The notes: generated by a model from the sequence alone, not told the origin. Counted from the first letter of the stretch, positions 17,614 through 26,883 are shown. The stretch: DNA of 64,000 nt from Ensifer oleiphilus (GCF_013371465.1 NZ_JABWDU010000002.1:1033666-1097665); one strand, 5' to 3'. Made by a program: numbers and translations.

Positions 17614-17644
17614 AACGGCGGGTCGCCTCGGCCCGCCGTTTTTT
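17614..17644 (+). terminator. Rho-independent terminator of rhlE
   Basis: Stem AACGGCGGG (17614-17622) with CCCGCCGTT (17632-17640), nine base pairs, followed by a run of T (17639-17644). It starts 72 bases after the rhlE stop and reaches into the stop codon of the convergent transporter gene. Confidence 0.88.
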
Positions 17645-18524
17645 ATGCCTGCTGCTTGCGGTTGGTGAGGTAGACGCCGGCAACGGCAATGACCGTGCCG
17701 ATGATCATCGGCAGCGTTAGCGCCTCGCCGAAGAACAGCCACGCCTGCACGGCCGCAAGGGGCGGCACGAGATAGATGAGCGAGGCCGCGCGCGAAACCT
17801 GGCCGCGGCGGATAAGATAGAGCAGGAGCGCAATTGCGCCCATGGATAGCCCCAGCACCGACCAGGCAAGCGCTGCGAAGATCTGCAGGTTCCAGGTGAC
17901 GTGAAGATCTTCGAGCATCAAGGCGAGCGGAATGGTGACGATCAGCGCGCCGAGATACTGAAGCGCCGCAATGGTGCGGATGTCGCCGCTTTGCAGATGC
18001 CGCTTCTGGTAGAGCGTGCCATAGGTGACGGCGGCCATGCCAAGGACGTTGATGAGAACCGGCAGCAGATGGATCGGCGTGGCGCCGGTATCGATGACAA
18101 GCACCTTCGGCAGCACGGCAAGGGCGATGCCGAAGAAGCCGAGCACAAGCCCGAGTTTCTGCTGAATGCTGAGCTGCTCGTCGATGACGACGGAGGCTGC
18201 AACGGCCGTCATCAACGGCTGCAGCCCAGCGATGATGCCGGAGATCGCCGCCGGCACGCCCTGCCCGATCGCCCACCAGACGGCACCGAGATAAAGCCCG
18301 TGCAGCAACATGCCCGAGATCACCGCATGGGCCGCCGCGCGCCATGATGTCGGCCATTTCGCCCGGGTCACGAGACAGAAGCCGATGAAGAGCAGGATCG
18401 CCAGCGTATAGCGCAGCACCAGAAACGTCAGCGGATCGGCATAGACAGCCGCATATTTGGCAACGACCCATCCGGTCGACCAGAGCAGTACGAAGATGGC
18501 CGGGGCCAGGCGGGCGAGTGTCAT
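17643..18524 (-). CDS. EamA/DMT-family transporter
   Basis: A 293-residue inner membrane protein with ten predicted hydrophobic helices arranged as two EamA repeats (about residues 5-135 and 150-285). The first helix begins LAPAIFVLLWSTGWVVAKYA, as in many drug/metabolite transporters. Its substrate cannot be predicted. The gene is alone on its strand; the 154-base region upstream contains no other gene. The stop codon lies inside the rhlE terminator. Confidence 0.87.
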   Translation of the reverse strand: MTLARLAPAIFVLLWSTGWVVAKYAAVYADPLTFLVLRYTLAILLFIGFCLVTRAKWPTSWRAAAHAVISGMLLHGLYLGAVWWAIGQGVPAAISGIIAGLQPLMTAVAASVVIDEQLSIQQKLGLVLGFFGIALAVLPKVLVIDTGATPIHLLPVLINVLGMAAVTYGTLYQKRHLQSGDIRTIAALQYLGALIVTIPLALMLEDLHVTWNLQIFAALAWSVLGLSMGAIALLLYLIRRGQVSRAASLIYLVPPLAAVQAWLFFGEALTLPMIIGTVIAVAGVYLTNRKQQA

Positions 18525-18678
18525 TGACCTATCCGAACGGGCAAAGGGAGCTCAGCCGCGATAGACGCGGCAGCGTTGATGGTCAAAGCAATTTTTCTGA
18601 TGGTGGCGATCAGCCGCTTGCATCATTCCGTAGATCGGGATCGATTTACGGATAAAATTAGGCAGCGCTTTTATAATG

Positions 18679-19167
18679 TTACGGCGCGCTTTGCGCGTCA
18701 TCCGTGACGCGCGGCGCTGTAACTGGAACCATCAACCGCAACGACGACAGCGACAGCGAAACGAAGCCCGGTTCGTATTCCTCACGAAAGTGCAGCCTGC
18801 TGGTATCGACGACCAGACCTTCGGACGCGATCCAGTCGAACATGTGTTGGTAATGCGCAATGACGTCGCCAGTTTCAGGGTGATGCATGGCGCTGACGAA
18901 GCGCATGGCCGGCAGGTCGACATGGCCAGGGTGGCGGGTCGTTTCCGCCGTCTTCGAGACGAAGCCGACGAGGTAGCGGAAACCATCCGGCCGATCGTTC
19001 CAGGAGAGACCGACGAGCATCGGATGATCCTTCGGATGCAGCCGCAAATGATGCTCCTGCATCTCCGCGATCAACCGACGCACGGCACCGTCAGCCGCCT
19101 CGACGAACGTTCCCTCCCAGAACGAACCCGCAATCCGCTGCGCCGGCCTTTCGACGATTTCGAACAC
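18679..19167 (-). CDS. GyrI-like small-molecule binding protein
   Basis: A 162-residue protein with the GyrI-like/AraC effector-binding fold: MFEIVERPAQRIAGSFWEGTF at the start, a middle WNDRPDGFRYLVGFV, and an end with LHFREEYEPGF. Stand-alone members bind hydrophobic small molecules or inhibit DNA gyrase (SbmC). There is no DNA-binding domain. It sits 102 bases downstream of a LysR regulator on the same strand and may be transcribed with it. Confidence 0.72.
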   Translation of the reverse strand: MFEIVERPAQRIAGSFWEGTFVEAADGAVRRLIAEMQEHHLRLHPKDHPMLVGLSWNDRPDGFRYLVGFVSKTAETTRHPGHVDLPAMRFVSAMHHPETGDVIAHYQHMFDWIASEGLVVDTSRLHFREEYEPGFVSLSLSSLRLMVPVTAPRVTDDAQSAP

Positions 19168-19269
19168 GATGCACCTCTTGCCAAAGCAGGGACTGGCCGC
19201 CGCCTCAAGCGGCCGCGACTATTGATAATCCAGCCGCGTCGGATGGCAATCGTTACTGCCAACAAGCTG

Positions 19270-20139
19270 TCAGAGCAGATCGACGAAGGCGCGCGCCGCG
19301 CGGCTGAACTGGCGGTCGCGATGGGTCAACAGCTCGAAACTGCGCTCGGCAAGCTCGAACGGCAACTCGACCAGCCGGCCGCTGTCGGCGAAGGGCCGGG
19401 CGGCGAGCCTGGACACGGCGGTAATGAACGGGCCGCTCTCGACGGCCGTCAGCACTGCCTCGTTCGATGGCAATTCAAGCTCCACCTTCAGCTGACTGAC
19501 ATCCGCACCTTGCGCCTGCATCGATTGCAGGAACATTGCGCGCGTACCCGATCCCTCTTCGCGCAGCACCCAACGCGCGGCAAGCAATGCTTCAAGGTCA
19601 ACCGGCCTGAAGGCAAGCGAATGGTGGGGCGGCGCGTAGATGGCGATGCGGTCGACTGCGACGCTGCGATGGTCGAGCTTCTCCGCCTCGACCCTGCCCT
19701 CGACGAAACCGAGTTGCGCCGTTCCTTCCTCGACCGCCTCGGCGACCACGGCCGTGTTGCGCACGGTCAGCTTCACATCGATATGCGGATAGTCATGGGT
19801 GAAGCGGGCGAGACGAGCCGGCAGCCAGTAGCTTGCCACCGTCTGGCTTGCGGCAATCGCCAGTGTACCGCGGCGCAGAGCGGAGAGATCGTTGAGGCAG
19901 GCGGTCGCAGCCGTCGCCCGCGCCAGCACGGCCTTCGCCTCCGGCAGAAAGGCTTTTCCCGCCTCCGTCAACGCCAGTCCGCGGCCGATACGATCGAACA
20001 ACCTGACGTCGTGTTGCGTTTCAAGCGCTGCGATCGCCGCACTGGCGGCAGACTGCGTGACGTTCATGGCCTCGGCCGCGCGCGTCATATGCAGGCGCTC
20101 CGCGACAGCGACAAATATGCGAAGTTGGTCGAGTGTCAT
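19270..20139 (-). CDS. LysR-family transcriptional regulator (YeiE/CysB-like)
   Basis: A 289-residue LysR regulator: the winged helix-turn-helix is at residues 1-60 (LDQLRIFVAVAERLHMTRAAEAMNVTQSAASAAIAALE), and the periplasmic-binding-protein-like effector domain runs from about residue 88. It is divergent from a YeiH-family gene with 80 bases between starts, an arrangement conserved for yeiE-yeiH pairs, so that gene is the probable target. The intergenic DNA has an AT-rich, partly dyadic stretch (GATTGA...TCAATC, 20165-20202) suitable as its binding site. Confidence 0.9.
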   Translation of the reverse strand: MTLDQLRIFVAVAERLHMTRAAEAMNVTQSAASAAIAALETQHDVRLFDRIGRGLALTEAGKAFLPEAKAVLARATAATACLNDLSALRRGTLAIAASQTVASYWLPARLARFTHDYPHIDVKLTVRNTAVVAEAVEEGTAQLGFVEGRVEAEKLDHRSVAVDRIAIYAPPHHSLAFRPVDLEALLAARWVLREEGSGTRAMFLQSMQAQGADVSQLKVELELPSNEAVLTAVESGPFITAVSRLAARPFADSGRLVELPFELAERSFELLTHRDRQFSRAARAFVDLL

Positions 20140-20219
20140 GGAAAATCAATCGCAAAAAGCGATCAGATTGACAAGAACAATCCGTTAGACTGATTTATCA
20201 ATCGGACTAGGGTGCGGCC

Positions 20220-21308
20220 ATGTCCAGATCGCATTCCATATCCACCATCTCGTCACCCACAGTCATTTCCCGCATGACGCGCATCGCGCCGGGCCTGATC
20301 CTCTGTTGCCTGGTCGCACTCGCCGCCTTCGTCCTTGAACGGTTCGAGGCAAGCTGGACCGGCCGGCCCTGGCTGGAAGCGCTTGTCATCGCCATCCTTC
20401 TCGGTGCGCTGCTGCGCATGTTCTGGACACCGGGAGATCGGTGGTTGGCGGGTATCCGGTTTTCCTCCAAGCTCCTTTTGGAAGCGGCAATCGTGCTGAT
20501 CGGCGCGAGCCTCAGTTTTAAGGCGATCCTGGCCAGCGGCCCGGTGCTGCTCGCCACCATCGTCGGCATCGTTTTTCTCTCGATCGCCTCCGGCTATCTT
20601 ATCGCGCGGCTGCTCGGCCTGCCCAAGCGCATGGCGACGCTGATCGCCTGCGGCAATGCGATCTGCGGCAATTCGGCGATCGCCGCCGTCGCGCCGGCCA
20701 TCGGTGCCGAGGGCGATGAGGTCGCTGCAGCCATCTCCTTTACCGCAATCCTCGGCATCGCCGTCGTTCTCTGCCTGCCGCTGATCGGCGGCTGGTTCGG
20801 CATGTCGCCCTATGGCTTCGGCGTTCTGGCTGGCATGACCGTCTATGCCGTGCCCCAGGTGCTGGCGGCGGCCTCCCCGTTCAGCGCACTGTCCGTACAG
20901 GTCGGGACCCTGGTCAAGCTCGTGCGGGTGCTGATGCTTGGCCCCGTTGTCCTTTGCTTCTCGCTCATCAACCGTGGGGGCGAAGCGCATCCCCTGGCGC
21001 AAAGCCGGCCCGAAGGCAAGCAGCCGGCCCGTCTTGCCACATTCGCGCATTTCGTTCCCTGGTTCATTCTGGGCTTCCTCGTCGTCGCAATCGCCCGCAA
21101 CAGCGGAGTGGTCCCCGATGTCGCCGCAACCGGCGCAGCACATCTCGCCACATGGCTTACCGTCATCGCCATGGCGGCCCTCGGTCTGGAGGTCGACATC
21201 CGCAAGCTCGCCGATGCCGGACCGCGCGCAAGTGCTGCCGCCATGTTGTCGCTCTTGGTTCTGGCCAGCCTGGCAGTTGCGGCCATCTTTGTCTTCGGCC
21301 TGGGTTAG
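20220..21308 (+). CDS. YeiH/UPF0324 family membrane protein, putative sulfate exporter
   Basis: A 362-residue membrane protein of the UPF0324 (Cons_hypoth698) family, with nine or ten predicted helices. Family stretches are KLLLEAAIVLIGASLSFKAIL near residue 83 and the very conserved LIACGNAICGNSAIAAVAPAI near 143. YeiH proteins are annotated as putative sulfate exporters and are commonly controlled by the adjacent LysR protein; the transport function is not firmly established. The N-terminal 18 residues before MTRIAPGL are poorly conserved and the real start could be that second ATG. Confidence 0.85.
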   Translation: MSRSHSISTISSPTVISRMTRIAPGLILCCLVALAAFVLERFEASWTGRPWLEALVIAILLGALLRMFWTPGDRWLAGIRFSSKLLLEAAIVLIGASLSFKAILASGPVLLATIVGIVFLSIASGYLIARLLGLPKRMATLIACGNAICGNSAIAAVAPAIGAEGDEVAAAISFTAILGIAVVLCLPLIGGWFGMSPYGFGVLAGMTVYAVPQVLAAASPFSALSVQVGTLVKLVRVLMLGPVVLCFSLINRGGEAHPLAQSRPEGKQPARLATFAHFVPWFILGFLVVAIARNSGVVPDVAATGAAHLATWLTVIAMAALGLEVDIRKLADAGPRASAAAMLSLLVLASLAVAAIFVFGLG

Positions 21309-21527
21309 CCTCCCAAGCGCGCCTAAATTTCAAGCATTTGCTTATTTTCTAAGATGCCCGGATCGAACGGGATCGGGCCGAAGCCGCTCTCGCCCCATTG
21401 TTGAGCATCCCATTGCCCGGAAGAGCTGGAATAACGCGTCCGAACTTTCTTGTCCCCCGACTGTGCACGCTTCTTGCATTGCATCCAGCGTTGTACTCAA
21501 ATGGTCAAAAATAAGGGGACCACGCCT

Positions 21528-22937
21528 TTGGCATTTGACGAAATGATGAATGCGGACAGCAGTCCGCGCCAGCCATATTCGACCTATCATGAATGGTATG
21601 CCAGCCAGGACAGAAATCGGCTCATAACGAAATCAAAGGACGCCGAGAACATCTTCCGGAAAACCGGCATCACCTTCGCGGTCTACGGACACGCAGACTC
21701 GTCCGAAAAGCTCATCCCCTTCGACCTCATCCCCCGCATCATTTCCGGCCGAGAATGGCGCAAGCTCGCTCAAGGGATAGAACAGCGGGTCATCGCGCTC
21801 AACGCTTTCCTCGACGACATCTACCACAAGCAAGAAATCATCCGCGCCGGCCGTGTGCCGCGCGAGCTGATCGAGAAGAACGTGGCCTTCCTGCCGCAAA
21901 TGATCGGCTTCCGTCCACCGGGCGGCGTCTACACGCATATCGTCGGCACCGATATCGTGCGCACCGGCGAGGATCAGTTCTACGTGCTGGAGGACAATGC
22001 CCGCACGCCATCAGGTGTCAGCTACATGCTGGAAAACCGCGAAACGATGATGCAGATGTTCCCCGAACTCTTCCATCAGAACCGCGTGCGCCCGGTCGAA
22101 AACTACCCGAACCTGCTGCGCCAGAGCCTGGCGTCGCTGGCGCCTCCCGGCTGCAGCGGCAAGCCGCGCGTTGCCGTGCTCACCCCCGGCATCTACAACT
22201 CCGCCTATTACGAACATGCCTTCCTCGCCGATATGATGGGCGTCGAGCTTGTCGAAGGGTCGGACCTGCGCGTCATCGACGGCAAGGTGAAGATGCGCAC
22301 CACCCGCGGCTACGAGGCGATCGACGTGCTCTACCGCCGCGTCGACGACGATTTCCTCGATCCCCTCACCTTCCGGCCGGAGTCTGCGCTCGGCGTTCCC
22401 GGCATCATGGATGTCTACCGCGCCGGCAACATCACCATCGCCAACGCGCCCGGCACCGGCATTTCCGACGACAAGGCGATCTATTCCTACATGCCCGAGA
22501 TCGTCGAATTCTATACCGGCCGAAAGCCGCTCTTGGAAAACGTGCCGACCTGGCGCTGTTCCGAGCCGCAGAGCCTCAAATACGTGCTCGAACACCTGGA
22601 AGAACTGGTGGTCAAGGAAGTGCACGGCTCCGGCGGCTACGGCATGCTGGTCGGCCCGACCGCCAGCAAGAAGGAGCGCGCCATGTTTGCCGAAAAGCTC
22701 AAGGCCCGCCCGACCAACTACATCGCCCAGCCGACGCTGTCGCTGTCGACCGTGCCCATCCTCGTCAACAAGGGCATCGCGCCCCGGCATGTGGATCTTC
22801 GTCCCTATGTCCTTGTCTCCGACAAGGTGCAGATCATTCCCGGCGGCCTGACGCGCGTCGCCCTCAAGGCCGGTTCGCTCGTCGTGAACTCCAGCCAGGG
22901 CGGCGGGACGAAGGACACCTGGGTGCTGGAGGACTGA
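21528..22937 (+). CDS. Circularly permuted ATP-grasp protein
   Basis: A protein of about 469 residues from the circularly permuted ATP-grasp family (DUF404/407 fusion). Conserved stretches are GVYTHIVGTDIVRTGEDQFYVLEDNARTPSG near residue 125, the catalytic VVKEVHGSGGYGMLVGP near 367, and IPGGLTRVAL near 445. The start TTG at 21528 is chosen because AAGGGG (21513-21518) is ideally spaced from it, giving LAFDEM, like the MAFDEM of relatives; ATG codons at 21501 and 21543 are alternatives. Such enzymes are predicted to make amide or peptide bonds. It leads a cassette with alpha-E and transglutaminase genes, spaced only 4 and 16 bases apart. Confidence 0.88.
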   Translation: MAFDEMMNADSSPRQPYSTYHEWYASQDRNRLITKSKDAENIFRKTGITFAVYGHADSSEKLIPFDLIPRIISGREWRKLAQGIEQRVIALNAFLDDIYHKQEIIRAGRVPRELIEKNVAFLPQMIGFRPPGGVYTHIVGTDIVRTGEDQFYVLEDNARTPSGVSYMLENRETMMQMFPELFHQNRVRPVENYPNLLRQSLASLAPPGCSGKPRVAVLTPGIYNSAYYEHAFLADMMGVELVEGSDLRVIDGKVKMRTTRGYEAIDVLYRRVDDDFLDPLTFRPESALGVPGIMDVYRAGNITIANAPGTGISDDKAIYSYMPEIVEFYTGRKPLLENVPTWRCSEPQSLKYVLEHLEELVVKEVHGSGGYGMLVGPTASKKERAMFAEKLKARPTNYIAQPTLSLSTVPILVNKGIAPRHVDLRPYVLVSDKVQIIPGGLTRVALKAGSLVVNSSQGGGTKDTWVLED

Positions 22938-22941
22938 GACC

Positions 22942-23880
22942 ATGTTGGGAAGAACTGCAAACGGTCTCTACTGGATGTTCCGCTACATCGAACGCGCCGA
23001 AAACAGCGCCCGGCTGATCGATGCCGGCCTGCGCATGGCGCTGACACGCAGCGGCGCGACGGAGGGTGATTGGGACGGCGTGCTGCAAAGTGCGGGTGTA
23101 CGCGAACTCTATGACGAGGTGCACGAAACGCTGACCAGCATCGATGCCATCGATTTCCTTTTGCGCGACCGGGCCAATCCATCGAGCGTGATGTCCTGCA
23201 TCGAGGCGGGGCGCCACAACGCCCGCATGGTGCGCACGGCGCTGACGCGCGAGACCTGGGAAGCCACCAACGAATGCTACCTCGAAATGAAGGCGATGCT
23301 CTCCAGAAAAGCGCGCCCGACCGACATGCCGGAGATCATCGACGCGATCAAGCGGCGCGCCGGCCTTATCCGTGGCGCCTTTCACGGCACCATGCTCAGG
23401 AACGAGATCTTCAACTTCTCGCGCATCGGCACCTTCATCGAGCGGGCCGATAACACCGCGCGCATCCTCGACGTCAAGTACTATGTGCTGCTGCCGGCGG
23501 TCGCCGCCGTCGGCTCGTCGATGGACAATGTGCAATGGGAATCGATCCTGCGCTCGGTCTCGGCCCACCGCGCCTATGGTTGGGTCTATGACGCCGAACT
23601 GAAACCGGCGAACATCGCCGACTTCCTGATCTCCAACGGCCGGATGCCACGGTCGCTCGCCTATTGCTACGAAAAGATCGCCAGCAACCTCGGTTATCTC
23701 GAGCGGGAATATGGCGAGCGTCACGCGGCACACGAGACGGCGGACCGTACGCTGGCCGCCCTGCGCAGCCGCTCGATCACCGACATCATGGACCAGGGCC
23801 TGCACGAATATCTCGAGGATTTCATCAGCCAGAACAACCTTCTGGGCCAGGAAATCTCCGACGGCTATCGTTTCAACTGA
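22942..23880 (+). CDS. Alpha-E domain protein
   Basis: A 312-residue all-helical alpha-E domain protein beginning MLGRTANGLYWMFRYIERAENSARL, the family signature, and with GTFIERADNTARILDVKYYVLLP near residue 155. Function is unknown; the family almost always sits next to circularly permuted ATP-grasp and transglutaminase genes and is thought to be their partner. It follows the ATP-grasp gene by four bases. Confidence 0.88.
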   Translation: MLGRTANGLYWMFRYIERAENSARLIDAGLRMALTRSGATEGDWDGVLQSAGVRELYDEVHETLTSIDAIDFLLRDRANPSSVMSCIEAGRHNARMVRTALTRETWEATNECYLEMKAMLSRKARPTDMPEIIDAIKRRAGLIRGAFHGTMLRNEIFNFSRIGTFIERADNTARILDVKYYVLLPAVAAVGSSMDNVQWESILRSVSAHRAYGWVYDAELKPANIADFLISNGRMPRSLAYCYEKIASNLGYLEREYGERHAAHETADRTLAALRSRSITDIMDQGLHEYLEDFISQNNLLGQEISDGYRFN

Positions 23881-23896
23881 GTTTCGGGAGGACAGC

Positions 23897-24724
23897 ATGC
23901 ACCTGAAAATCAGCCACACGACCGAATACCACTACGACGAACCGGTGCAGTATGCGTTGCAGCGGCTGCGCCTGACGCCGACAACAGGTGTGGGTCAGAC
24001 CGTGCTCGGCTGGCAGACGCTCGTCGATGGCGCCGTGATGGAGGTGAGCTACGACGATCACTTCGGCAACCGCGTCCATCTCGTCAGCGTCGACGGCGAC
24101 CGGGAGGCGATCCACATCACAGCGAGCGGCGAGGTCCACACAGAGGATCGTGCCGGTGTCTTCGGGCCGCACCAATCCTACGTCCCTCTCTGGCTCTATG
24201 CCCGCGAAACGCCGCTGACCAAGGCCGGCAAGCTGATCCGCGATCTCGCGAAATCGGCCGAGGGCGAGACCGACCTTGCCCGCATGCATGCGCTGATGGC
24301 GATGATCCATGAGGCGGTGGCGTACAAGGCGGGCGAAACCCATGCGGAGACTTCGGCCGAAGACGCGCTCGAGGCCGGTCGCGGCGTCTGCCAGGATCAC
24401 GCCCATATCATGATCTCGGCGGCCCGCTCGCTCGACATGCCGGCGCGCTATATTTCGGGCTACCTGATGATGGAGGGACAAACGGCGCAGACCGCAAGCC
24501 ACGCCTGGGCCGAGGTGCATCTGCCCGGCCTCGGTTGGGTCGGGTTTGATGCGGCCAACAAGATCTGCCCTGATGACCGCTACGTGCGCATCGCCTCGGG
24601 CCTGTGCTACCGCGATGCCGCCCCGATATCCGGCTTGATCCATGGTGAGGCCAACGAAACGCTGAAGGTTTCGGTGACCGTCGAGCAGCAGACGCAAAGC
24701 CAGAGCCAGACGCAAAGCCAGTGA
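23897..24724 (+). CDS. Transglutaminase-like cysteine peptidase family protein
   Basis: A 275-residue protein with an N-terminal beta domain (HLKISHTTEYHYDEPVQYALQRLRLTPT) and a transglutaminase core: catalytic Cys in GRGVCQDHAHIMISAARSLDMPARYISGYL near residue 161, His in ASHAWAEVHLPGLGWVGFDAANK near 202, and the Asp after it. The ATG at 23897 follows GGGAGGAC. The tail is a Gln/Ser/Thr repeat (QQTQSQSQ...), encoded by a short tandem repeat. It closes the ATP-grasp/alpha-E/transglutaminase cassette, where it is expected to hydrolyse or transfer peptide bonds made by the ligase. Confidence 0.9.
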   Translation: MHLKISHTTEYHYDEPVQYALQRLRLTPTTGVGQTVLGWQTLVDGAVMEVSYDDHFGNRVHLVSVDGDREAIHITASGEVHTEDRAGVFGPHQSYVPLWLYARETPLTKAGKLIRDLAKSAEGETDLARMHALMAMIHEAVAYKAGETHAETSAEDALEAGRGVCQDHAHIMISAARSLDMPARYISGYLMMEGQTAQTASHAWAEVHLPGLGWVGFDAANKICPDDRYVRIASGLCYRDAAPISGLIHGEANETLKVSVTVEQQTQSQSQTQSQ

Positions 24725-24732
24725 GACCTCCG

Positions 24733-24758
24733 ATGGGACGCACAACGGTGCGTCCCAT
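24733..24758 (+). terminator. Hairpin after the transglutaminase gene
   Basis: A perfect 11-base-pair stem, ATGGGACGCAC (24733-24743) with GTGCGTCCCAT (24748-24758) and an AACG loop, begins nine bases after the transglutaminase stop. There is no strong T-run, so it may act as a factor-dependent terminator or 3' end stabiliser. Confidence 0.6.
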
Positions 24759-24824
24759 TGAACCACCTTCGCGCGGCTTCAGCGGATGCTTGTGAACGTC
24801 TGTGCGCGAGCAGAAATGAGCGAT

Positions 24825-24941
24825 CTAGCGCGAGGCGCTCGACTGCAACAGCCGACAGAGCGAAGCCAGCCCGCTGTCATAACCGCCATCGAGCACATCG
24901 CGACAGCGCTTCAGCACCTTTCGCCGCTCCACCGCGGGCAT
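24825..24941 (-). pseudogene. Short coding remnant or small ORF
   Basis: The only gene-like stretch in the 418-base gap 24725-25143. On the - strand a frame open from about 25010 to 24825 reads ...PGASFAAFDDMPAVERRKVLKRC, then RDVLDGGYDSGLASLCRLLQ, and ends in a stop. The composition and amphipathic helix pattern look coding, but there is no ATG, GTG or TTG before the internal Met at 24941 and a stop lies shortly upstream. It could be a 38-residue peptide or the 3' end of a decayed gene. I do not recognise a family. Confidence 0.25.
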
Positions 24942-25107
24942 GTCGTCGAACGCTGCAAAGGAAGCGCCTGGCGAAACAACGCCGGCCCCACTTCGACGTT
25001 TCCTTTTGAAACGACAGGCAGGGCAGAATCAAATAATCATGCCGAAGCTGGTTTTCCTGGTGCTTGTCGGCCGAAACAAGGCGGCAGCTCCAGGGTGATG
25101 ATTAGAG

Positions 25108-25136
25108 GAGCACGAGCGACGATTTCGCTCGTGCTC
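25108..25136 (-). terminator. Hairpin closing the chvE-ggu-arabonate operon
   Basis: A perfect 12-base-pair stem, GAGCACGAGCGA (25108-25119) with TCGCTCGTGCTC (25125-25136) and a five-base loop, lies eight bases after the stop codon of the dehydratase gene on the - strand. No long T-run follows, but its position fits a terminator. Confidence 0.6.
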
Positions 25137-25143
25137 AGCCTGC

Positions 25144-26883
25144 CTAGTGGCTGTCGCGTTCGACGACGGAACCGCGCGCCCCGACCAGGAAATCGAGATC
25201 GGCGCCAGTATCGGCCTGCATGACCGTGTTGACGTAGAGGCCGCCATAGCCGCCCTTTTGCGGCTTCACGGGCGAGACCCAGGCTGCGCGGCGGCGGGCC
25301 AGTTCTTCGTCGGAAACCTCAAGGCGGATGGTGCGGGCGGGAACGTCGACGGCAATCATATCGCCGTTTTCGACCAGCGCGAGCGGCCCGCCGGCAGCTG
25401 CTTCCGGCGCGGTGTGCAGGATGACGGTGCCATAGGCGGTGCCCGACATGCGCGCATCGGAAATGCGGATCATGTCGGTGATGCCCTTCTTCAAGACCTT
25501 CGGCGGCAGGCCCATGTTGCCGACCTCGGCCATGCCGGGATAGCCCTTGGGGCCGCAGTATTTCAGCACCATCACGCAGGTCTCGTCGATATCGAGATCG
25601 TCGCGGTTGATGCGGGCGTGGTAATCCTCGATGCTTTCAAAGACCACAGCGCGACCCTTGTGCTGCATCAGGTGCGGCGATGCGGCCGATGGCTTCAAGA
25701 CGCAGCCCTTGGGCGCCAGATTGCCGCGCAGCACCGCGATGCCACCCGACTGCGTCAGCGCCTTTTCACGCGGGACGATGACGTCGTCGTTGTAATTGGT
25801 GACGTCCTTGACGCCGTTCCAGATCGTGTCACCGGTGACGGTCAAAGCGTCCTTGTGCAGGAGGCCCATTTCACCGACGGCCTTGATCACCACCGGCAGG
25901 CCGCCCGCGTAGTAGAACTCTTCCATCAGGTGCTTGCCCGACGGCTGCAGATTGACGATCGTCGGCACGTCGCGGCCAAGCTTGTCCCAGTCGTCGAGCG
26001 TCAGATCCACGCCGATGCGACCGGCAAGCGCCAGAAGATGCAAGACGGCATTGGTCGAGCCGCCGACGGCGCCGTTGACGCGAATGGCATTCTCGAACGC
26101 TTCTCGCGTCAGGATGTCGGACGGCTTCAAGTCTTCCTTGACCATGTCGACGATGCGGCGGCCGGAAAGTTGGGAGATCACACGCCTGCGGGCATCGACG
26201 GCGGGGATCGCCGCATTGCCGGGAAGCGTCATGCCGAGCGCTTCGGCCATGGAGGCCATGGTCGAGGCGGTGCCCATGGTCATGCAGCTGCCGGCCGAAC
26301 GCGCCATGCCCTGCTCCGCATCCATGAACTCGTCGAGCGACATCTCGCCGGACTTCACCATTTCCGAAAACTGCCAGATGGCGGTGCCGGAGCCGACGTC
26401 ATTACCGCGCCACTTGCCGTTCAGCATCGGGCCGCCGGAAACGAGAATGACCGGGATGTCGACGCTGGCAGCCCCCATCAAGAGGCTCGGCGTGGTCTTG
26501 TCGCAGCCGCCGAGCAGCACGACGCCGTCGACCGGATTGCCGCGGATCGCCTCTTCGACATCCATGGCCGCCAGGTTGCGGAACATCATCGCCGTTGGCC
26601 TCAGCGTGCTTTCGCCGACGGAAAACACCGGGAACTCGACCGGAAAGCCGCCAGCCTCGTAGACGCCGCGCTTCACCCGCTCGGCGAGATCACGCAAGTG
26701 CGCGTTGCACGGCGTCAACTCCGACCAAGTGTTGCAGATGCCGATGATCGGCCGGCCGTCGAAGGTGTCGGCAGGCAGACCCTGGTTCTTCATCCAGGAG
26801 CGGTGCATGATGGCATTCTTGCCCGTGCCGCCGAACCATTCCTGCGAACGCAACTTGCGCGGCCACTCAGCTTTCTTCTTCAT
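25144..26883 (-). CDS. araC-like dehydratase: IlvD/Edd-family sugar-acid dehydratase, probably L-arabonate dehydratase
   Basis: A 579-residue IlvD/Edd family dehydratase. The Cys of the Fe-S cluster are seen in GICNTWSELTPCNAHL (near residue 60) and LLGGCDKTTPSLLMG (near 126), with a third in SAGSCMTMGTASTM (near 200). Enzymes starting KKKAEWPRKLRSQEWFGGTGKNAIMHRSW are sugar-acid dehydratases rather than true dihydroxy-acid dehydratases. Together with the neighbouring GguC/AraD1 and semialdehyde dehydrogenase it should convert L-arabonate to 2-keto-3-deoxy-L-arabonate. The ATG at 26883 gives the normal N-terminus. It lies 52 bases after the aldehyde dehydrogenase gene. Related acids such as D-fuconate or D-galactonate may also be substrates. 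Confidence 0.85.
   Translation of the reverse strand: MKKKAEWPRKLRSQEWFGGTGKNAIMHRSWMKNQGLPADTFDGRPIIGICNTWSELTPCNAHLRDLAERVKRGVYEAGGFPVEFPVFSVGESTLRPTAMMFRNLAAMDVEEAIRGNPVDGVVLLGGCDKTTPSLLMGAASVDIPVILVSGGPMLNGKWRGNDVGSGTAIWQFSEMVKSGEMSLDEFMDAEQGMARSAGSCMTMGTASTMASMAEALGMTLPGNAAIPAVDARRRVISQLSGRRIVDMVKEDLKPSDILTREAFENAIRVNGAVGGSTNAVLHLLALAGRIGVDLTLDDWDKLGRDVPTIVNLQPSGKHLMEEFYYAGGLPVVIKAVGEMGLLHKDALTVTGDTIWNGVKDVTNYNDDVIVPREKALTQSGGIAVLRGNLAPKGCVLKPSAASPHLMQHKGRAVVFESIEDYHARINRDDLDIDETCVMVLKYCGPKGYPGMAEVGNMGLPPKVLKKGITDMIRISDARMSGTAYGTVILHTAPEAAAGGPLALVENGDMIAVDVPARTIRLEVSDEELARRRAAWVSPVKPQKGGYGGLYVNTVMQADTGADLDFLVGARGSVVERDSH

Noticed and set aside
15614-17689. Long - strand frame of 691 codons opposite rhlE
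   Set aside because: Low-complexity Ala/Val/Arg translation caused by the codon pattern of the helicase; no start signal.
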